The translations under genes were made by a program, and so were the position numbers. Below the pieces are notes generated by a model that saw only the letters and a program-made list of their open reading frames with translations, searched no databases and was not told the DNA's origin. A stretch of 64,000 nt of DNA, taken from NCBI RefSeq assembly GCF_014280435.1, contig NZ_CP060388.1, positions 3,175,501-3,239,500 on the forward strand, read 5' to 3'. This DNA comes from Sphingobium sp. KCTC 72723. Its GTDB lineage: Bacteria > Pseudomonadota > Alphaproteobacteria > Sphingomonadales > Sphingomonadaceae. This document shows positions 17,117-25,419 of the stretch, one piece after another (the first letter of the stretch is position 1; each line of letters begins with the position of its first letter).

Positions 17117-17260
17117 GAAATCACATATTTGCCGTGCAGCGTTTGCAACGCTGAAAAATGCCGCTGCCATTCCCATGCCCATGTCCGAGAAACATCGTCG
17201 CATTGCTACAATGCGCGAAAACCGCATGGTCGGGGTTTTCCGTCACCATGATGACACCGC
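17117..17260 (-). repeat. Arm B of the inverted degenerate repeat pair; gap 16869-17376
   Basis: This is the inverted counterpart of 15955-16098. On the minus strand it reads GGTGACGGAAAACCCC, then CGGTTTTCGCGCATT, and continues to ATGTGATTTCC. The hairpin is kept in altered form (GAAAACC/GGTTTTC). The surrounding gap 16869-17376 holds no supported gene; short frames there look like remnants. Its AT-richer composition matches the rest of the 15-17.3 kb pocket. Confidence 0.55.
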
Positions 17261-17376
17261 GCTGTCACAGGTTGCCAGTCATCTGCCCACGCCAACGCCG
17301 CATGGCTTTGCTGCGCGCGTAATGACGGGGATGAATGATGCTAAAGGTTTAGCCAGACCCTTTCCCATCCTGTCCT

Positions 17377-18777
17377 TCATCCCCAACCGCCGCCCAGCGC
17401 ACGAAACAGATCGACCTGCGCGAAGCCCACGGCGCGGTCGGCGCTGGCCAGGTCGGCGTCGGCCGCCGCCTGCGTCCGCAGCGCGTCGAGCAGCGTGAGG
17501 AAGTCGATCCGCCCTTCGCGCTGACGGGCCATGCCGATGCGCGCGGCGCGGGCGGCAGAATCGCGGGCGGAACGCAGCGTCTGGCGGCGGTCGAGCGCAT
17601 GGGCGTAGGTCGACAGCGCAGTTTCGGTTTCCTCCAGCGCGACCAGTACGGTGCCGTCGAAACTGGCGAGCGAGGCCGCACTGTCCGCCCGTGCCACGGC
17701 GATGCGCGCGCGGTTAGCTTCCTGGTTGGGGAAGGCCCAATTGATGAGCGGACCCAGCAGGAAGTTGAGCGGCCCGCCGCCCAATATGTCGCCGCCGCCG
17801 ATCGCCGTGGTGCCGATCGACCCGCCCAGCGTGATGCGGGGATAAAGGTCCGCCGTGGCGACGCCGATGCGGGCCGTGTCCGCCGCCAGCCGCCGTTCGG
17901 CCGCGCGCACGTCTGGCCGCCGGGCGAGCAGCGCCTGCCCGTCGCCGACCGGGATGGGTTGGGTCAGGTCGGGGACTTTGCCCTGCGTCGTCACGGCATC
18001 GGGCAATTGTTGCGGCGTGCGTCCGGTCAGCGTGGCGATACGGAACAGGGCAGCATTGCGATCCGCCATCAGCGTGGGGATCAGCGCCTTTTGCTGGTCG
18101 CGCAATGTCGTGACGCGGATCACGTCCAGCCGGTCGGACCGGCCCGCGTCGAAACGGGCAGTGGTAATGCGAGTTGTCTTGTCGAGCAGATCGACAGTTT
18201 CCTGCGCCACGGCAATGCGCCGGGCCGAAGCGGTCGCATCCACATAGGCGCGCACCGTGTCGGCGACGACGGCGACGCTCACGGCGTCGGCATCCGCAGC
18301 GGCGGCATCCGCGTCGCCGCGCGCCGCTTCCACGCCGCGCTTCACCCGGCCGAACAGGTCGAGTTCATAGGCGACGTCAAGGCCCGCATCGACGCTCCAG
18401 TTTTCCCGGTCCATGCCGGGCAGCGTCTGGCTTTCCGACACGCGGCCATAGCCGGGCGACGCGGTCATGCTGGTGCGGGGCAGGCGGTCGGCGCGCGCGC
18501 CGCGCAGGGATGCCCGCGCCCGTTCCAGCCGGGCGACCGCGACGCGGATGTCGGTATTGGCGGCCAGTGCATCGCGCACCAGCCCGTCGAGCAGCGGATC
18601 GTCATAGAGCCGCCACCAGTGGTCGTCGGCAGGCGCAGTGCTGACGACCGGGGTCGCCGCGCCGATGAACGCGCCGGTGGCAGTCGTCGGCGTGGCGGGT
18701 GCGCGATAGTCCGGCCCGGCGGCGCAGGCGGTCAGCGCCGATCCGGCAAGGAGGAGAGCAAGGAAATTGCGTGTCAT
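17377..18777 (-). CDS. RND efflux outer-membrane factor (NodT/OprM lipoprotein)
   Basis: A 466-aa outer-membrane channel of the TolC-like NodT family. The N-terminus has a lipobox ending at Cys18 (LTACAAGPDYRAP), and two long helical hairpin repeats of the OEP family follow (for example ALAANTDIRVAVARLERARA near 93-112). It forms the exit duct for the tripartite pump encoded just upstream. It is the last gene of the minus-strand operon, 10 bp after the permease stop codon. Confidence 0.92.
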   Translation of the reverse strand: MTRNFLALLLAGSALTACAAGPDYRAPATPTTATGAFIGAATPVVSTAPADDHWWRLYDDPLLDGLVRDALAANTDIRVAVARLERARASLRGARADRLPRTSMTASPGYGRVSESQTLPGMDRENWSVDAGLDVAYELDLFGRVKRGVEAARGDADAAAADADAVSVAVVADTVRAYVDATASARRIAVAQETVDLLDKTTRITTARFDAGRSDRLDVIRVTTLRDQQKALIPTLMADRNAALFRIATLTGRTPQQLPDAVTTQGKVPDLTQPIPVGDGQALLARRPDVRAAERRLAADTARIGVATADLYPRITLGGSIGTTAIGGGDILGGGPLNFLLGPLINWAFPNQEANRARIAVARADSAASLASFDGTVLVALEETETALSTYAHALDRRQTLRSARDSAARAARIGMARQREGRIDFLTLLDALRTQAAADADLASADRAVGFAQVDLFRALGGGWG

Positions 18778-18787
18778 CTTATCTGTC

Positions 18788-21700
18788 CTATTGCGCCGGT
18801 TGCAGCGTGGCGGGCGCTTCGCCTGCCGGGCGACGGCGGGAGAAGCGGTCGCCCAATGCGCGGCACACGACGTAGAAAGTGGGAGTGAACAGCAGGCCGA
18901 AAGCGGTCACGCCAGCCATGCCGAAGAATACGGCGGTGCCGAGCGCCTGCCGCAATTCCGCGCCTGCCCCTTGCGCGATCACCAGAGGCACTGCGCCCAG
19001 AATGAAGGCGAGGCTGGTCATCAAGATGGGACGCAGGCGGGTTTGCGCGGCTTCCACGGCGGCTTCGATAGCCGAAAGTCCGCGTTCCTCCTCCGCCTGC
19101 TTGGCAAATTCCACCACCAGAATGGCATTCTTCGCCGCCAATGCGATCAGCACGACCAGCCCGATCTGCGTCAGGATATTATTATCCATGCCGCGCAGGT
19201 TGACGCCCAGCATGGCCGCGAACAGGCACATCGGCACGATCAGGATGATCGATAGCGGCAGCGTGAGGCTTTCATATTGCGCCGCCAAGACGAGGAACAC
19301 GAAGAACACGGCCATGGCGAACACGATGCCAGCGGTGTTGCCCGCCATCACCTGCTGATAGGCGACGCCGGTCCATTCGCTGCCATAACCAGATGGCAAA
19401 TTGTCGGTGGCGAGCTTTTCCATGGTCGCAAGCGACTGGCCCGACGAATAGCCCGGCGCGGTGTCGCCGTCGATTTCCACGGCAGGCAGCAGGTTGTAGC
19501 GCACGACGCGATACGGCCCGGTCTTGTCCTGAAAAGTCGATACTGCGCCCAGCGGCACCATCTGCCCGCTGTTGGAACGGGTTTTTAGGTTGGCGATGTC
19601 GGCCACCGACCCGCGATGGTTGGCGTCCGCCTGCGCCGTCACGCGATAGGTGCGGCCCAACAGGTTGAAGTCGTTGACGAAAGCGGAACCGAGATAGACC
19701 TGCATCGCTTCGAACACGCGCTCTGGCGGCACGCCGAGCAGGTCGGCCTTGCGCCGGTCCACATCGGCGAACACGCGCGGGGTGGCGACGTCGAACAATG
19801 TGTAGATCTGCGCCAGGCCGGGTGTCTGGTTGGCCTTGGCAATCAAATCCTGACCGACCGTGTTGAGCGCGGCGTAACCGCGATCTTCCCGGTCCTGCAC
19901 CATCAGGCGATATCCGCCCGCCGAACCGATACCCTGAATGAGCGGCGGCGGCACCAGCAGGATGCGCGCCTTGTCATAGCCCGCGACCGCCTTGTTCGCC
20001 TGTTCCATGATCCCGGCATAGGTGACACCTTCCTTCTTGCGTTCGGCAAAGGTGTTGAAGGGAAAGTAGATCGCGGCACTGTTGGGCGCCTGCGTCTGCG
20101 ACGGGCCATGGAAGCCGGCGAACATCACCGCGCCGCGCAAGCCCTTGATCGGCAGGATCTTCTCCGCCACTTCGCGCGTCACCTTGTCCGTGCGTTCGAG
20201 CGACGCACCCGACGGCAATTGCACCACGGCCAGGAAATAGCCCTGATCCTGCGACGGGATGAAACCGCCGGGCGTGACCCAGAACAGGGCGATGGTCGCC
20301 ATGATCAGGCCCGCATAGGTCAGCAGCATCTTTTTGGGCCGGGCGACGAGGAAGCGGGTGAGGCGGCCATAGCCGTTGCTCAGCCGATCGAAGCCATGGT
20401 TGAAGCCATCGACCAGCACGCCCGCCTTCTGCCGCCAGAGCGGATCGCCGCTGCGGTCGCGCGGGCCATGCTTGGCCCGAAGCAACAGGGCGGCGGCGGC
20501 GGGCGACAGCGTGAGCGAGAGGATAAGCGAAATCACCGTCGCCGTAGAGATGGTAACTGCGAACTGCTGGTAGAAAGCGCCCGAAATGCCCGTGATGAAC
20601 AGGGTCGGCACGAACACCGCGCACAGCACCAGCACGATGGCGACCAGCGCGGTCGACACTTCGTCCATTGACACGCGCGCCGCCTCCAGCGGGGTCATGC
20701 CATGCTCGATATTGCGCTCGACATTTTCGACCACGACGATGGCGTCATCGACCACGATGCCGATCGCCAGCACCAGCCCGAACAGCGACAGGTTGTTGAG
20801 GCTGTAACCCAGCCCCGCCAATATGGCCGCCGTGCCGATCAGGGACACGGGAATGGCAATGATCGGGATGACCGCCGCACGCCAGTTTTGCAAAAAGACG
20901 AGGATGACGAGGACGACCAGCAGCACCGCTTCGATCAAGGTCTGGTAAACCGCGTCGATCGACTGGCTGATAAATTCGGTCGGGTTGTAGATGACGCTAT
21001 ATTCCAGCCCCTTGGGGAAGCGGGCGGACATCTGGTCCATCTGCGCCTTCACCTTTTCCGCCGCGTCCAGCGCGTTGGAGCCGGGGCGCTGCATCACCGC
21101 GATGACTACGGTGGGGTTGCCCGACAGGTAGGTGTTGACGCCATAATCCTGCGCGCCCAGCTCGACACGGGCGACGTCGCTGACGCGGACCTGATGGCCG
21201 TCGGCGTCGGTGCGGATGACGATATTGGCGAACTGCGCGGGTTCGTTCAACCGACCCTGCATCTCGATGCCAAGCTGGAAGGCTTCACCGCGATCATAGG
21301 GGGGCTGGCCAATCGACCCGGCCGATACCTGGACGTTCTGCGCGCGCAGGGCAGCGACGATTTCACCCGCCGTCAGGTCACGCGCGGCGGCACGATCCGG
21401 GTCGATCCAGATGCGCATGGCATAGTCGCGCGCGCCAAACAGCTGCACATCGCCCACGCCGTCCAGCCGCGCCAGCCGGTCGCGCACCTGCGTCAACGCA
21501 TAGTTGGACAGGTAATCGCGGTCGAACGTGCCGTCGGGCGACTGGAGGTTGACGACCATCAGAAATTCGGGCGTCGTCTTGCGCGTGATGACGCCCAGAC
21601 GCTGCACTTCCTCCGGCAGTCGCGGGGTGGCCACGGCGACGCGGTTCTGCACCAGCACCTGCGCGGCGTCCAGATCAGTGCCGACCTTGAACGTGACGGT

Positions 21701-21976
21701 GATCGTCACGCGCCCGTCGCCAGTGGACTGGCTACTCTGATACAGCATGTCGTCCACGCCGTTGATTTCCTGCTCGATCGGCGCGGCGACGGTGGAGGCG
21801 ACGGTTTCGGCGGACGCGCCGGGATATTGGGCAGACACCGTGACCGTGGGCGGCACGATGTCGGGATATTGCGACACGGGCAGCCCGAAAAAGGCAATCG
21901 CGCCGACGACGGTGATGATCACCGCGATGACGGCGGCAAAGATCGGCCGGTCGATGAAGAAGCGGGATAGGCGCAT
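18788..21976 (-). CDS. RND multidrug efflux permease, HAE-1 family (AcrB-like)
   Basis: A 1062-aa inner-membrane proton antiporter of the hydrophobe/amphiphile efflux type. It shows the expected start (MRLSRFFIDRPIFAAVIAVI), GASAETVAS, IPVSLIGTAAIL, and the TM4 proton-relay region with two aspartates (AIGIVVDDAIVVVENVER), then two large periplasmic loops. Length is normal with no interruption. It partners with the membrane-fusion protein (22126-23376) and the outer-membrane factor (17377-18777). The substrate spectrum cannot be read from the sequence. Confidence 0.95.
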   Translation of the reverse strand: MRLSRFFIDRPIFAAVIAVIITVVGAIAFFGLPVSQYPDIVPPTVTVSAQYPGASAETVASTVAAPIEQEINGVDDMLYQSSQSTGDGRVTITVTFKVGTDLDAAQVLVQNRVAVATPRLPEEVQRLGVITRKTTPEFLMVVNLQSPDGTFDRDYLSNYALTQVRDRLARLDGVGDVQLFGARDYAMRIWIDPDRAAARDLTAGEIVAALRAQNVQVSAGSIGQPPYDRGEAFQLGIEMQGRLNEPAQFANIVIRTDADGHQVRVSDVARVELGAQDYGVNTYLSGNPTVVIAVMQRPGSNALDAAEKVKAQMDQMSARFPKGLEYSVIYNPTEFISQSIDAVYQTLIEAVLLVVLVILVFLQNWRAAVIPIIAIPVSLIGTAAILAGLGYSLNNLSLFGLVLAIGIVVDDAIVVVENVERNIEHGMTPLEAARVSMDEVSTALVAIVLVLCAVFVPTLFITGISGAFYQQFAVTISTATVISLILSLTLSPAAAALLLRAKHGPRDRSGDPLWRQKAGVLVDGFNHGFDRLSNGYGRLTRFLVARPKKMLLTYAGLIMATIALFWVTPGGFIPSQDQGYFLAVVQLPSGASLERTDKVTREVAEKILPIKGLRGAVMFAGFHGPSQTQAPNSAAIYFPFNTFAERKKEGVTYAGIMEQANKAVAGYDKARILLVPPPLIQGIGSAGGYRLMVQDREDRGYAALNTVGQDLIAKANQTPGLAQIYTLFDVATPRVFADVDRRKADLLGVPPERVFEAMQVYLGSAFVNDFNLLGRTYRVTAQADANHRGSVADIANLKTRSNSGQMVPLGAVSTFQDKTGPYRVVRYNLLPAVEIDGDTAPGYSSGQSLATMEKLATDNLPSGYGSEWTGVAYQQVMAGNTAGIVFAMAVFFVFLVLAAQYESLTLPLSIILIVPMCLFAAMLGVNLRGMDNNILTQIGLVVLIALAAKNAILVVEFAKQAEEERGLSAIEAAVEAAQTRLRPILMTSLAFILGAVPLVIAQGAGAELRQALGTAVFFGMAGVTAFGLLFTPTFYVVCRALGDRFSRRRPAGEAPATLQPAQ

Positions 21977-22042
21977 CGGACATGTCCTAGATGGCGTGAA
22001 AAGGGGCGCGCGATCCGGCAGGGATCACGAGAATTGACTTAG

Positions 22043-22064
22043 CCCCTCTCCTTCAGGGGAGGGG
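22043..22064. repeat. REP-like hairpin inside the RND operon
   Basis: CCCCTCTCC-TTCA-GGGGAGGGG, a 9-bp stem with one G-T pair, followed by TTGGGGTGAGGGC. It belongs to the same family as 12369-12390. It sits in the 149-bp gap between the membrane-fusion gene and the permease gene, which otherwise holds no gene, and could influence the relative levels of the two. Confidence 0.65.
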
Positions 22065-22125
22065 TTGGGGTGAGGGCTTGCGACAGACGCAATGCTATCT
22101 GGCCGGCCCCGACCCAATGAGGGGG

Positions 22126-23376
22126 TTACCGCGCGAAGGTGGCCTGTGCAGCCGCTGGCGCTGCGCCGTCCACCGGCGTTACCGGCGGGGGTGTCGGCGT
22201 GATGCGGGCAGGGCGGGTGGCAACCTTTGCGCCCGGCATCGCGGCCTGCGCATTGGTCACGACCACCCGGTCCTGCGGCGACAGGCCGGACCGAATGATG
22301 CGCAGGCCATCGACCAGCGGACCCAGTTCGACTGGCTTGGCCGACACGCTGTCATCCTTGCCCACCACCAGCACCGTCTTGCGCGCCTGATCGGACTGGA
22401 TCGCGTCGTCGGGGACCAGCAGGGCATTGACCTTGCCGCCATTGGCCAGTCGCATATTGCCGAACAGGCCGGGGGCCAGGAATTTCGCGGGATTGGCGAA
22501 GACGGCGCGCACGCGAATGGTGCCGGATCGGGGGTCCAGACCATTGTCGGTAAAGTCCAGCTTACCCTTCCAGCGATAGTCGCTTTCATCCTGCAACCGC
22601 ACTTCGACTGCGCCGTCCGTCCCGCCATCGCGCTGCGATTTCAGGTAAAGCGCTTCGGACGCATCGAAGTTGAAATAAATGGGGTCGAGCCGGTTCACGG
22701 TGGTCAGCAATGTCGCGCCAGCGCCTTCCGCAGCGGAAACGAGATTGCCCACATCCACGCGCCGGTCGGACACGCGGCCCGCAATCGGCGCGCGCACCTG
22801 CGTAAACTCCACATCCAGCGCGCGTTGCCTCTCGCGCGCCTGCGCCCCTGCCAGTGCGGCCTGCGCAGCTTGCAGGCGGGATCGCAGCGCATCGACTTCG
22901 CTGGCGGACACCGCTTCGTCGCCGGTCAGGCGCTGGACCCGGCCATAGTCGTTCTGCGCCAGCAGCATGGCACTGCGTGCGCTGGCGACATTGGCGTGCG
23001 CTTCGGCCAGCGCCGCGCGGAACGGGCGGCTGTCGATGGTGAATAGCAACTGGCCGCGCCCCACCGTGTCGCCATCGCGGAAATGAATGGCCGTCACCGC
23101 ACCCGACACGCGCGGGCGGATTTCCACGCTCTGGCTGGGGGCGAAGCGGCCGACATAATCGTCCCACTGCGTGACGGCGCGTTGCAGCGGGGCGGACACA
23201 CCGACCGATGCGATGGTGGCGGCGGCGGCCTGCGCGTGCGGGCGATCGACCAGTTTCCACACCACCCCGCCTGCAACGACAAGGGCAATGAGCGCCAGCG
23301 CGCCATGCCGCCTGCGCCGGCGCGTGATGGGGGTGGCGTTGCGGCTATCGGTATCGATGGGGGCGAGCATGTTCAT
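22126..23376 (-). CDS. RND efflux membrane-fusion protein
   Basis: A 416-aa periplasmic adaptor (AcrA/MexE-like). After a short N-terminal basic stretch it has one membrane anchor (ALALIALVVAGGVVWKLV), a biotinyl-lipoyl-like barrel (VEIRPRVSGAVTAIHFRDGDTV... GQLLFTID), an alpha-hairpin (residues ~105-165) and the beta-barrel domain (PIAGRVSDRRVDVGN). The ATG at 23376 has GGAG upstream, and its first base overlaps the stop of the preceding small gene in an ATGA arrangement, implying coupled translation. An in-frame extension upstream only shadows that small gene. Confidence 0.93.
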   Translation of the reverse strand: MNMLAPIDTDSRNATPITRRRRRHGALALIALVVAGGVVWKLVDRPHAQAAAATIASVGVSAPLQRAVTQWDDYVGRFAPSQSVEIRPRVSGAVTAIHFRDGDTVGRGQLLFTIDSRPFRAALAEAHANVASARSAMLLAQNDYGRVQRLTGDEAVSASEVDALRSRLQAAQAALAGAQARERQRALDVEFTQVRAPIAGRVSDRRVDVGNLVSAAEGAGATLLTTVNRLDPIYFNFDASEALYLKSQRDGGTDGAVEVRLQDESDYRWKGKLDFTDNGLDPRSGTIRVRAVFANPAKFLAPGLFGNMRLANGGKVNALLVPDDAIQSDQARKTVLVVGKDDSVSAKPVELGPLVDGLRIIRSGLSPQDRVVVTNAQAAMPGAKVATRPARITPTPPPVTPVDGAAPAAAQATFAR

Positions 23377-23774
23377 GCAAAACTCCGGGTCTTGGGCGCG
23401 CCGCGCACGGCGCCGATGAAGGCAAGCAGCCGTTCGAGATGGGATTCGGTAAAGCCTGCGGCGTGGAAGGCGGCGATGCGCGCGGGGTGCAGCGCATGGC
23501 CACGATGCCACCCTTCGACTGCGATATGGCGCAACGCTTCGAGCCGCGCGCTGGCCAGCACCGGGCTGGGCCGGTCGCCGAAGATCAGCCGGTGCAGCCG
23601 CGTCCAGCGCCCCGGCGGGCGCAGCGATGCCATAGTGTCGCGCCGCGCAAGATGCACCACCTGCCATTCCAGCAGCGAGAAATCGGCCACGGTGGCGGCG
23701 GGGGCGGGGGCCAACACCGGCGCGAAACCGGCCGATCCGCCCTCTGCAATGGCATTGAATGAAAGATAGGCCAT
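23373..23774 (-). CDS. Small unknown protein leading the RND operon
   Basis: A 133-aa protein of unknown function and the first gene of the efflux operon. The chosen ATG at 23774 has AGGGGA about 9 nt upstream; longer in-frame versions from 23795 or 23912 lack this. The N-terminus is mostly small residues (GGSAGFAPVLAPAPAAT), and the C-terminal two thirds are helical with many Arg, His and Trp (ARLEALRHIAVEGWHRGHAL, HLERLLAFIGAV). There is no signal peptide or membrane segment. The ATGA overlap with the membrane-fusion gene argues that it is translated and made with the pump. A role as a pump accessory or cytoplasmic modulator is only inferred from this linkage. Confidence 0.7.
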   Translation of the reverse strand: MAYLSFNAIAEGGSAGFAPVLAPAPAATVADFSLLEWQVVHLARRDTMASLRPPGRWTRLHRLIFGDRPSPVLASARLEALRHIAVEGWHRGHALHPARIAAFHAAGFTESHLERLLAFIGAVRGAPKTRSFA

Positions 23775-24059
23775 GACATAAGTCCCCTGTTGCATGGCGC
23801 AGCCGAACGCGGGCGGCGCGTGGGCACACGCCGCGCGGACGCTGTCCGGCTGCCAATGATGAAATCTGGACGAGACGGCGCGACCGCAGCGCGCATAGGC
23901 GTTACGGGGCATCGGCCCTGTCGGGTGATGATGAAGTCGATGCTGAAGCCAGAGCCGCGCCCGCTTATATGCGGGCTACTGCGCCTTGGTGGTCAGCCAC
24001 GATCCCTGTTGATGTGACGCTGCATTCGACCTCCATGGGGGAAGCCCCCGCCGAATTAA

Positions 24060-24073
24060 CTACTATGCGGTAT
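24060..24073. promoter_or_regulatory. TetR operator candidate overlapping the RND promoter
   Basis: On the minus strand it reads ATACCGCATAGTAG, sharing ATACCG and AGTA at the same spacing with the palindromes at 24109-24122 and 24759-24772. It overlaps the -10 box and the predicted start point of the RND operon promoter, a classic position for repression. Confidence 0.5.
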
Positions 24074-24098
24074 ATAAAGCGATGCTGCGCCGCGTCAA
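24071..24098 (-). promoter_or_regulatory. Probable sigma70-type promoter of the RND operon
   Basis: On the minus strand TTGACG (24098-24093), a 16-bp spacer, then TATATA (24076-24071). It would give a leader of roughly 290 nt before the ATG at 23774; I saw no gene in that leader (23775-24060). TetR-type sites lie on both sides of this promoter. Confidence 0.6.
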
Positions 24099-24108
24099 CC
24101 GCTATTTC

Positions 24109-24122
24109 ATACCGATCGGTAT
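24109..24122. promoter_or_regulatory. TetR operator candidate (perfect palindrome)
   Basis: ATACCGATCGGTAT is a perfect 14-bp palindrome, placed just upstream of the RND operon -35 box and 29 bp past the tetR stop. It matches the site at the tetR start in 13 of 14 bases. Confidence 0.7.
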
Positions 24123-24151
24123 TTTAACGGAAGGAAAGCGAAAATCGCGTT

Positions 24152-24760
24152 CTAACGGCTCGGCCACATGGCCAATGTCGTGTCGATCAGCTGCTCCAGC
24201 CGCTCGACCGGAACCCCTGCGCCTGCCTGAACGGCCATGCCCTGGACCACGGTGGACAGGTAACAGGCCAGCGCCTGTGGCTCGACCCCTGCGGGCAGGT
24301 CGCCTTCCTTCTGCGCGCGCTCGAACCGTTCGACCATCGCCCGGTCCGACGATGCGCGGCGGGCCAGCACTTCGTCGCGGATACATTCAGCATGAGTCGT
24401 GCCGCCGACGGACGCAACGACGCCCATGCAGCCGCGCGGATCGTCGCCCCCGGTCTGGATCGCCAGCGCCCCGCGCAGCAGCCGGTCGGCCACGCCCTTG
24501 GCGGTAGGGGCGTCAAGCGCCGTCTGGACATAGCAAAGCTTGTCGCGCTCATACAGGTCGAGCGCTTTGCGGAAAAGGGCTTCCTTATTACCGAAACAGG
24601 CATAGAGGCTGGGTTTTGTGATGCCCATCGCATCGGTCAGTTCAGCGAGCGACGCACCCTCATAGCCGCGCCGCCAGAACACTTCCAGCGCAGCGGCCAG
24701 TGCCGTTTCCGGGTCGAACTCGCGCGGGCGACCTCTGGCAGGGGCGGAACAGATTTTCAT
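24152..24760 (-). CDS. TetR/AcrR-family regulator of the RND operon
   Basis: A 202-aa repressor. The helix-turn-helix lies at about 24-62 (FWRRGYEGASLAELTDAMGI then TKPSLYACFGNKEALF), and the C-terminal ligand domain resembles the AcrR/TetR_C class with Cys residues in ACFGNK and GCMGVVASVGG. It lies upstream of and on the same strand as the efflux operon. The ATG at 24760 itself lies in an operator-like site, so autoregulation is likely. Length was fixed by translating from TAG at 24152 back to the ATG. The inducer is unknown. Confidence 0.88.
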   Translation of the reverse strand: MKICSAPARGRPREFDPETALAAALEVFWRRGYEGASLAELTDAMGITKPSLYACFGNKEALFRKALDLYERDKLCYVQTALDAPTAKGVADRLLRGALAIQTGGDDPRGCMGVVASVGGTTHAECIRDEVLARRASSDRAMVERFERAQKEGDLPAGVEPQALACYLSTVVQGMAVQAGAGVPVERLEQLIDTTLAMWPSR

Positions 24761-24772
24761 ACCGATCAGTAT
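24759..24772. promoter_or_regulatory. TetR operator candidate at the tetR start codon
   Basis: ATACCGATCAGTAT, a palindrome with one mismatched pair, covers the first bases of the tetR start codon and the sequence just upstream. Binding here would block the regulator's own expression. It lies in the short gap to cobP (stop 24766), so it overlaps the end of that gene too. Confidence 0.62.
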
Positions 24773-25326
24773 ATAGGCACGTTGTCCCCCAAGTCCATAG
24801 CCTGTGCCGGGGGCTTGAGCGTCAGGGGCAAGCCGGCGGCTATGAACACGACGCGGTCGGCAAAGCGTGCCACGCCCTGATTGATGTCGCCCGCCATGTC
24901 GCGGAACCGGCGGGTCAGCGCATTGTCGGGGACGATGCCAAGGCCCACTTCGTTCGACACGAAGATCACCGGCCCCGCCGCATCCGCCACCGCCTGCGCC
25001 AGCGCGCCTAGCGCAGCGGTGGCATCGCGATCGGCAAACAGCAGGTTGGATGTCCAGAGCGTCAGGCAATCGACCAGCAGCACCGCGTCCGCCCGGCTTT
25101 CCGCCACGATGGCATCGGGCAGGTCCAGCGGCGCTTCGACCGTGCGCCAGCGCGGCCCCCGGTCGTCGCGATGCCGCGCGATACGCTGTGTCATTTCCGG
25201 GTCGAGCGCCTGCGCAGTGGCGATATAGACCAGATCGCCCGGCAACGCTTGCGCCCATGCCTGCGCAAAGCGGCTCTTGCCCGAACGCGCACCGCCCAGC
25301 ACCAGCAGCGATTTTTCCCCGCGCAT
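24766..25326 (-). CDS. cobP: Adenosylcobinamide kinase / adenosylcobinamide-phosphate guanylyltransferase
   Basis: A 186-aa bifunctional enzyme (CobU in Salmonella naming) that phosphorylates adenosylcobinamide and then adds GMP to form AdoCbi-GDP, in nucleotide-loop assembly of cobalamin. Walker A GGARSGKS lies at 11-18, with IATAQALDPEM, ARHRDDRGPRW (guanylylation His) and DCLTLWTSNLL following. The ATG at 25326 has GGGAG at better spacing than the ATG at 25335. It is divergent from cobC across a 93-bp gap that contains no B12 riboswitch. Confidence 0.93.
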   Translation of the reverse strand: MRGEKSLLVLGGARSGKSRFAQAWAQALPGDLVYIATAQALDPEMTQRIARHRDDRGPRWRTVEAPLDLPDAIVAESRADAVLLVDCLTLWTSNLLFADRDATAALGALAQAVADAAGPVIFVSNEVGLGIVPDNALTRRFRDMAGDINQGVARFADRVVFIAAGLPLTLKPPAQAMDLGDNVPIY

Positions 25327-25419
25327 CACAAGCATCTCCCGTTTCCGTCATATTTCGATTGTCCTCTAGCAAGAAATTGGCAATCGGCATCCCCGGATCG
25401 ACAAGCATGGGGCAATGAT

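Noticed and set aside
17030..17227. Minus-strand 65-codon frame in repeat arm B as a standalone gene
   Set aside because: A similar frame occurs in arm A, so it is treated under the repeat pair. There is no independent evidence of translation.
19616..21970. Large plus-strand frames opposite the RND permease
   Set aside because: They have His/Asp/Arg-rich shadow composition, and the minus strand encodes a full-length AcrB-like protein.
25327..25419. Possible second cobalamin riboswitch between cobP and cobC
   Set aside because: Only 93 bp, with no B12 box or CCTGCAACTGTAAGCG-type core on either strand.
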